A stretch of 64,000 bases of DNA, taken from contig JAJFPB010000003.1 in NCBI GenBank assembly GCA_020881915.1, positions 434,001 through 498,000 of the forward strand, given 5' to 3'. Both the position numbers and the translations under genes were made by a program. This DNA comes from Paramyrothecium sp. XJ0827. Its lineage: Eukaryota > Ascomycota > Sordariomycetes > Hypocreales > Stachybotryaceae. Numbering within the stretch: the stretch's first letter is position 1; each line of letters opens with the position of its first letter. This document shows, piece after piece, positions 57,255-64,000 of the stretch. The notes below the pieces were generated by a model. That model worked only from the letters and a program-made list of their open reading frames with translations. It had not been told where the DNA came from and did no database searches.

Positions 57255-57793
57255 GTTGAGTAATTTCTCTGTCGCCTTTGATTGCCGGTCCAATGAATTG
57301 AATCGTCAAATTTTCGACAAGACTTTGTCCACAATATCTCTGCTCGAAAAGCCACGCGCGGTTTCCCGGGTTTCATTCGATCTAAAAGACATGTAGGCAT
57401 CAACAGCACAAGATGACGACTTCTTTTTAACGAGCTGACATTAGGCACCGGTGAAGAGCCTGTCGCTCTGGACTGAAGATCACCAATCAGAGCACGCCAC
57501 GAAGTTGACTTGAGGGTGTAGATGCGAAGGATCCAATGTGCAAATTTACTTTCCCAGCCTCACAGAACTGTGGGCTTTTGTTGTAGGACATGTGCACAAG
57601 CATCAATTCTTCCAGTTCAGTTTCAAGCTATCCTCACGAAAGGGAAGTGGAAACTCGTGCCAATCTCTTCGCATTCAACATCTCCAATCCAAACCAAAAA
57701 CACCTACTCTCTATACTTAATACTCCATTGTACCTCATCGTGGCCATTGCATGAAACAGATGTCTCCAAAAAGGTCTCCGTGCAAATGTGACG
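57255..57793. promoter_or_regulatory. 5' region of the TPR-CHAT gene
   Basis: Lies between the CHAT start codon and the Hsp70-like stop codon. An upstream ATG at 57392 is in frame with the CHAT frame but is separated from it by one TGA at 57306-57308. This could be a lost N-terminal extension or chance. Confidence 0.45.
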
Positions 57794-59909
57794 TTAGTAC
57801 GAAGCATCAACGGCGCCATAAGCTGCACCGCCAACCTCGATTGAGAACTTCATCAACCCAGATTGCCCGTGCTCAATCTGCAAAATGTAATCAAGCTGTG
57901 AGAATGGCATTCCGTCCGAGTTGCGTGTCAACCTAGTGAAATACCATCTCGGCACATTGGATAAATCCGTGCGCAGAGTGACGTTGACCTTGACTAAAGA
58001 CGGTCGTTAGGGACTGCTTTCAGAATGGGAGAAGGAGAAGAAGAGACAAGAAAAGAAGGAGATAAAATGAGACTTCAGAGCTGACAAAACCTACCATCTT
58101 CTCCAGGATGAACAGGCGCCAGAATTGAGCTGGACTCATACAATGCGTTCACAACCTGTAAATCCCAATAAGAAGGATTGTGACCCGGAAAATCGTTCTT
58201 GAGCTGGATGGACATCTTCTTGTTGCGAATCAGTTCTTCATCCTTACGAATGAACCATTGCATTATCTCGCACTTCCAATCCTCTCTCCAAAGGTCTCTC
58301 ATCTGTGGAAATCCCAAATCCCGAATTGGATCCCATGTGTTGCGGCACAATATCCCATAGTGCTTCTGAGATTTGGTCGACAGAACTCTTGGGATGGCTA
58401 GTCCCTGTGGTAGCTTGCTCATCGCAGCTCCTCTGTGGCTCAGTCAGCAAGAGAATTGCTCTAATCCGGCGGCCCTACGTACCGGGCAATAGCGGACCAT
58501 GCTTCTTTTGGTTGAATGACCGGGATGTCAGGATTGGACTTTTGGATCCTCTCCTTCAAATATGCGCTAGCCCCGAACCCGCCAACAAGAAAGATCGCCC
58601 TGACTGCTAGAGCATTTGAGCTATTGCTCTTGAGTCTCTCCATTTGCACCGTGCGGACTTGGTCCAGGACCAATTTTTCAATCTCCGAGATGATGGGGTC
58701 AAAAATCCGGAACAATGATGAGCTAGAATCAATGTTAGCGTCGTGTGATTCCAAGTGAACTATCCCAAATACCCTGATAGTCTCAAGAAACTCCCGACCA
58801 GCCCCTTGGCTTTATTGTCCTGGATCATGGACGTTGGGAAGCTGACGAATGTATCAGGATCGCTTTTCCCTCGGAAAGATCGCTTGATGCGATGATCGAA
58901 ATCACGAAGGGCATTTCTGTAAGCCGCGGTCTTCCTGAGTCTTGGAAAGACGGCTTCGCCTACAGCCATGCGTATCTCCTCCTCGAAAGAGCGATTCAGC
59001 ATCATGGATCCAAGTGCACCTCCAGCTGGTGTCGTCAAAGCCTTCACCTCAAACGGGTTCAAGCTTTTTATCTCGTAAGATATCAAGTCCACTGTGCCGC
59101 CGCCAGCATCGCATATGACGATTGCATCGCCTTCCTATGATCTGTTAGGGCAGTCTTCAAACGTTACAACCCGCATGCTAACCTCAAGCCCTTTATCCTT
59201 CATTGACTTCAAGGTGAATAGCGCCGCGGCCTCAGGTTCAGTGATCATGTCGACTGGCGAAAAGCCTGCGCTCCGAGCGGCCTGGGAGAACCGTTAGCAT
59301 AAGTACATAAGAACGAACGAGTGTTATACCTTCAATGTCACGTCTTTCGCCTGTTCCGACCATACGGCGGGAACTGTAAGCACGTATTGCTTGGGAAGCT
59401 TCTGGATAAAGCCTAGCAGGTAGCCACTTTCGATCTCCTTCAAACAATGGGCTAATATTGCTTTCATATAATCCGAAGCCACTTCGAGAACGCTTTTGGG
59501 CAAACTTTCTCTCTCGGCTTCGGTGTTGACAGGGATCCAGTACGGCCACTTCTGATCAGGGTCAAGTAGCAGTTTCAACCCCACAATCTTGTCTTCTGAC
59601 ACCGGGTCGAGTTCATAGCCCCATTTGAAAGAGCCTCCATTATAAGCCATGGTAGTAGGGGCCTTTGGCCCCATGTGATCGTCGTCGCCAGGCCAAGAAT
59701 CCACTGTATATACCTTCTCGGGATCGTTGGTAAAGGTGTAGGCAATCCTAGAGAGATGGTGTAGTCAGTTTCATCTGTGTCACGTACAGTTCCGACATGC
59801 AGACTTGCCCACTGAATGTTGTGCCAAAGTCTAGTGCGATGATCAGGGAATCACCACCCAGGTAATTGTGGGAGGGAAGAGTCCAGGATTGGCCTCTGGG
59901 TTCATCCAT
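57794..59909 (-). CDS. Hsp70-like ATPase (HSPA12-like fungal family)
   Basis: Seven minus-strand exons: 59909-59809, 59747-59330, 59281-59183, 59134-58773, 58722-58483, 58432-58095 and 57993-57794 (585 residues). Five introns are GT-AG. The first intron starts GCAAGT, a GC-AG intron required to keep DFGTTFSGIAYTF in frame. Actin/Hsp70 ATPase motifs are all present: IIALDFGTTFSG (phosphate 1), CDAGGGTVDL (phosphate 2) and LVGGFGAS (adenosine). MITEPEAAAL also fits Hsp70. The C-terminal substrate part is short and unlike DnaK, ending VGGAAYGAVDAS, as in the expanded HSPA12-like proteins of filamentous fungi. It is probably a cytosolic ATP-binding chaperone-like protein; role unknown. It lies upstream of TPR-CHAT on the same strand and divergent from the coiled-coil gene. 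Confidence 0.88.
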
Positions 59910-60685
59910 GGTGGTGGATTTGGACAATCAAGTTGTGGCTGCCTGGATGTGGCAGATGTCGGCTGTCAAAGATCCGCAAGAAATTCAAAACCGAATGGTA
60001 TACTGAAGAAATACTCCGAATGACTTGTGCCTTTCGGACACGAACAGCTTTATCCGGCTATCGTTCATCCTTGTTCCTTTGGTCACACATGTACTGCGGT
60101 CCGAGACCGCTTCATGATTAGCACACTTGTCAGCTCAGGACTTGATATGAGCCGTATCCTGCCGCACTTTGATGCAGTGCGACCATTATGTACTCAATTT
60201 TGTCGTGTTGGCACCCCAACTAACAGACCCAAAACAATAGATTAAGTTTTCGGCCCCTTCGCTTAGATGCGGTGGCACATGATACTGTCTAGCGGTTTGA
60301 TTCGTGTAACCAATTCTACAAATCGCCCTATCACAGAACCGCTATTGGGATACGGCATAAGTCGGTGTGAATGATCCCGTAAAGCTGAGGGCTCTGATGC
60401 AAGCCGAAATGCAAGGGGCTGCCGCGCTTAGACTTGGCATCGAGTCTATCTAGTCACGAGCCATTCCAGTCAACCCGCTGTGACCCTTGTTGGGTATGTG
60501 CGCATCATCCACCCCAATAAGTTGTTGTTCTGAGAGATTTCTTTCAGCCACCCCTCTCTTTGTCTGATGGACATGCGCCGTCTATGAGCCAGCAGTAGTC
60601 CTCATATTCACTACCAGATGCCGGTCGCAATCATCTTCTTCAAATTACCCTTGATCTCGCGTGTTATTAGCTTGCGAAAGACATC
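59910..60685. promoter_or_regulatory. Divergent promoter region, Hsp70-like / coiled-coil gene
   Basis: 776 bp between the start codons of two head-to-head genes. No specific binding site was identified; no supported gene within. Confidence 0.4.
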
Positions 60686-62051
60686 ATGCAACAACAAATG
60701 GAAATCGACCTCGACGGCGATTCGAGGGAAAAGACCAACCTCCAAAATGTCCTTCACATCCTACAAACCCAGAACGAAGCGTATGAACAAACATCAAGGA
60801 TCCTGGAGGACATGTGGTCGAAGATTGGAGCTCTTCATGATCGACTAACTGGACCACATCCAAACGTAAGGCTTCGACTGTTGAAGGATGTACAAGTCTA
60901 ACAGTGGCCTAGATCTCTTCCCAGCCCAGCAGAGATGTAGAAGAGGTACGTAATTGCGAAGTACCCCAAACAGAACATCCCTTATTGCTGCATTTCGCTC
61001 TACTTGCGCACTCTGCTGGTCGTAGTCATTTGACGTCCACTTGCAGGTGCAACCGAACAGCTCTTCTCTCAAGGCTCAGCAAGAAAGCGGCCAGTTCAAG
61101 AGTCAACTTGAGAGCCTTCAACACGATGAGGCCCGTGAGATAGATGCTCTGGCTATGAAGTTGGCGGAGACGCAGAAGCTGCTGCAAGAAGAACGACTCA
61201 AGTCGCAAGATTGGAAGCGTCAAGTCACAAACTTGAACCAGATCATTGTTCAGTCGGGTGGAAAGGGGATACTCATGAGCGACAAGCACGTTGAAGGAAG
61301 TTTCATAAGACTGCGCGGTGAAATTATGACGTTTGTCCTATCCTACCTGACCGGCACTCCAGCCCTTGTTCAACAATACATCGCGAGCTTGGATAAAAAC
61401 GCATCCGCAGACATTGGACACCTTGTGGTCCGAAGAAAGCTTGCTCTAGATGTATGGAACGCTTTCTTTCATCCAGAACTTCAGCTCTTTGGTATCAATG
61501 ATGGCGAGGAGGTCTTCAAAGAGGCAGAAAAGCTTTTGGTGCACGCTGAAATGACAGGTAAGCCTTATCTCAATGAAGAGATGCCCGAATACGTACTCAT
61601 TTTTCCAGACAAGGACCTCGTAAAATGGCGCAGCTTGGCTGTCCAGGCTGCCTTGGAGATTGGCAGGTATAAGTCATCAAAGTTTCTGACGGGTCGAGTT
61701 CAAGACATTTGGACAGCTATGCAAGAATATCGACCTCCTTTCGAGGAAAGGGCGGAGGATGAGAAAACCTTTAATGACAGATTGACTGGCCTATGTGAGC
61801 TTGCCTACGAGCTTGCCCTCCGCTTGAGGTCAACGACAATCGAATACGAATGGGCTATGATTGAGGGGGTTGCTATGAGTGACACAGCGGATGTGCTGGG
61901 GACCACAGGACCAGATCCAGACGAGGAGCATGCAGTGGAAATGCTTATTTTTGGGGGCGTTTATAGGGGAAAGACGCACTCTGGCAAGTTGAGAGATGGA
62001 CGCTTGACGCTCCTGAAGCCCGCCGTTACTATTGGTTTCAAGAGATGGTAG
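60686..62051 (+). CDS. Coiled-coil protein of unknown function
   Basis: Likely exons 60686-60865, 60913-60945 (an 11-codon micro-exon) and 61047-62051, all phase 0, giving 405 residues. Residues ~1-130 are rich in Glu, Gln and Lys with heptad-like spacing (ENLQNVLHILQTQNEAYEQ-type helix; QLESLQHDEAREIDALAMKLAETQ), predicting coiled coil. The remainder is a mixed helical domain with DVWNAFFHPELQLFG and YVLIFPDKDLVKWRSLAVQ, which I do not recognise. No membrane segment or signal peptide. The micro-exon is supported by good splice sites and frame only; a single longer intron is the alternative. Confidence 0.6.
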
Positions 62052-62697
62052 ATTATGGTCGTCCGCAGGTCTCACACTAGTCTTCGCCATCACATGCACA
62101 TCGGCCTGGAGACGTAAATCTTGCACCGCATAGGGAAGAGCCTCGTCAAATATGTTGCTAGAGAATGGTGAAGTGTTAGCTTTAGAGTTCCTCTATGTAC
62201 ACCATCCCATGTTCTATTATGTGAATAGGCACACTGTAAGAGTCATATTGCAAGCGCCAGAGACGAATTCAAGAAGCTCGATGGTCAGCTCTTAGTCTCG
62301 CACATGTTACGGCCAATCCTAGCAAGAATAGAAACGGAAATGTCACAAAGTCCCAGCAAAACATGACTGCGATGTGGTCCCTTGGGGCAGACGAGGCGCG
62401 CTACCCGAGACGACTGCCAATCCACTAACCAGTGCCTAGTCTGCAGGCATTGAGCACTAGCTGAGGAACGAAGTGCCAAGAGAGCTCTCGACTGTTGCTT
62501 ATGTGTTTTGGGTTCTGGGACCTGCGTAATCCGCCATGTTGCCAACGGTCTAGCAGTGGGGAACAAACGCTCAGCAACGTGAAAATTTCGACAGTGTCCC
62601 TGCGAACTGGGCTGTTCACGATTTGAGCAAAAATGAACATTGCCAATCACGACAAGCAAGAAAAGAAAAAAAGAAATGACGACGGATTTGGTAGCCT
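62052..62697. other. Intergenic, no gene seen
   Basis: Downstream region of the coiled-coil gene and the end of the tRNA gene. Open frames here lack motifs. Confidence 0.4.
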
Positions 62698-62778
62698 CGA
62701 CAGAGACAGGATTCGAACCTGTGCGGCCGAAGCCATATGATTTCTAGTCATACCCATTAACCACTCTGGCACTCTGCC
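62698..62778 (-). tRNA. tRNA-Ser (anticodon AGA)
   Basis: The minus strand folds as a class II tRNA. The acceptor arm GGCAGAG pairs with CTCTGTC, followed by discriminator G. The D arm is GCCAGAGTGG. The anticodon stem TATGA/TCATA surrounds CTAGAAA, giving AGA. A long variable arm (TGGCTTCGGCCG) and a T arm with GGTTCGAATCC follow. The long variable arm and anticodon agree on serine. No intron; the genomic 3' end lacks CCA, as usual in eukaryotes. Confidence 0.95.
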
Positions 62779-64000
62779 TTTCAGAGGCTTGCTCCACTTG
62801 TGGAAGCCAAGGTGCGTAGTCTGCTCAAAGGGCATGCCCCATGTGGGACTGTGCACGGGGCATTCAATACAATCGAGAAGCCGAGTCGTATGTCGTTATT
62901 AATGGATTCACGAGTGGAGCGGTGGTTGGGATAGCCTGAGTACATTGTAGGCGGTGTGCCCTAGTCTGCAAACCTCATCAAGACGAGGGTGTGAACATAC
63001 ATATCAGCCACTTGCGGCCGTGGACAGATTTAGTGCTGCTTCGCCTCCATTGATTCTTCCAAGAACGCCTAGGCTGCGGATAACTGTTTGGTGTGATTTG
63101 TAGACTGCTCGACTGTCAAGGAAGCGCCATCACCTTCAACTCAGGCCAAGCCAAACATCTCCACAACATCACGCGGAGGTCGATGGGGCGTTGGTAACGT
63201 TGGTCCGATGAATTGATTTGTGTATTTTCGAAGCCCTTTGGCTCGGCTTCGCAGCACTCGTTAGGTTCCATTCAAGCCAGTCTTCTACCGTTAAGCATGG
63301 TATCTTGGGAACCATATTCTCAGTTGAGCCTATAAATGTCCACCAGAACCACAAGCCATCGTTACACTATAGGTCACACAGCATGAATGGTCCATTTGTA
63401 ACATGCGTAGAGTAGCTGCGAAACTCACCGAGTTCCTATGCTGGTATGATCTGAATGCTATTCACATCTCAAGATCAATCCATGTCCCATCTAGGGGCAC
63501 AGTTAAGGAGAATATTAGCTTGGAGCTGGGCAGAGCTGGCCGTGCCTATATGAGATCTGCACATGTAACAAACCAATTCTCCATCCTAACAGAGCATTGC
63601 GTCAACGAAGAGACCCACTCGGTCCGTAGAAGATCCTTGATGAAGTTTATTGGTGGATAATACATGACCTGCAAGAAACAATGGCATTTCCCATGTCGTC
63701 CTCGGAGCGATTCTTGGAGAAATGCGGAGTGGTTCTGGAGTCAAACTCCCCGCATCCCCATATACTCCGCACACAGCAAAAGTCTGCCACTTTGCATTTC
63801 GACAAGGTTGCCAGGCACCATGTAAGCGTAAAAGACCGTCGGGTGAATAGAAGCGGGTCATTCTTGGGAGTGAGGACGATCTGCATGGGCCAGAAAATGG
63901 GGCAGCATCCGAGAAATGTGCTATATGTTGAGCCGTTCTCTTGAAATCTGGGTCGACGAACGCATTGGTCCTCTGCAGCCAACAAGATGCTGACAATCCA
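62779..64000. other. Right edge, no gene supported
   Basis: Short overlapping frames on both strands near 63220-63960, none with a domain, signal peptide or convincing splice pattern. A gene may start beyond the window edge. Confidence 0.4.

Noticed and set aside
62647..62856. 69-codon minus-strand open frame
   Set aside because: Its middle is the tRNA-Ser gene; not protein-coding.

Overview
The window looks like a filamentous ascomycete chromosome (Pezizomycotina; a Sordariomycete is my best guess, not proven). The genes have 45-100 bp GT-AG introns with CTAAC-like branch sites. Some protein types are strongly fungal: a HET-domain protein, a hybrid histidine kinase, an OPT transporter and an FSH1 hydrolase. 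Long AT-rich tracts almost lacking CA and TG dinucleotides match repeat-induced point mutation (RIP).

Region 1 (1-17.9 kb) is a transposon graveyard. It is bounded by ~77-bp terminal inverted repeats (562-638 and 17850-17926) and a perfect 9-bp direct repeat (553-561 and 17927-17935), the signature of one Mutator-like (MULE) insertion. Inside lies RIP-destroyed DNA with a Ty3/Gypsy retrotransposon (6260-16086, 606-bp LTRs, 5-bp target duplication ATAGG) inserted into an older LTR of opposite orientation. Two Fot1/Pogo-like DNA transposons (3086-4943 and 12030-13885) are not RIPped but carry frameshifts; the second sits inside the Gypsy integrase region. A short GC-normal island (1302-1468) resembles a solo LTR.

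Region 2 (18-27 kb) holds an SDR oxidoreductase, a 14-TM type MFS pump divergent from an intact cytochrome P450, a MITE, an orphan fungal protein and a small secreted cysteine-containing protein. There is no synthase backbone gene, so a secondary-metabolite role is only suggested.

Region 3 (27-44.5 kb) has a large HET-domain protein, a GAF-like hybrid histidine kinase, a 3' fragment of a P450 next to an intact DHA1-type MFS transporter, a small C2H2 protein and an FSH1-type serine hydrolase, separated by gene-poor DNA.

Region 4 (44.5-52 kb) is decayed. It contains a broken fragment of a mitochondrial ribosomal protein uL3 gene, an OPT transporter gene killed by four in-frame stops that all fit glutamine codons changed to TAA/TAG, and small tandem repeats.

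Region 5 (52-64 kb) is healthy: a Gfo/Idh/MocA dehydrogenase, a large TPR-CHAT (caspase-like) protein, an HSPA12-like Hsp70 ATPase, a divergent coiled-coil protein and a tRNA-Ser(AGA). The adjacent CHAT and Hsp70 genes plus the HET protein upstream make non-self recognition or regulated cell death the most interesting theme, but this is inference from domains. Exon coordinates were deduced by hand from splice motifs; each spliced total I give for the multi-exon genes is divisible by three.
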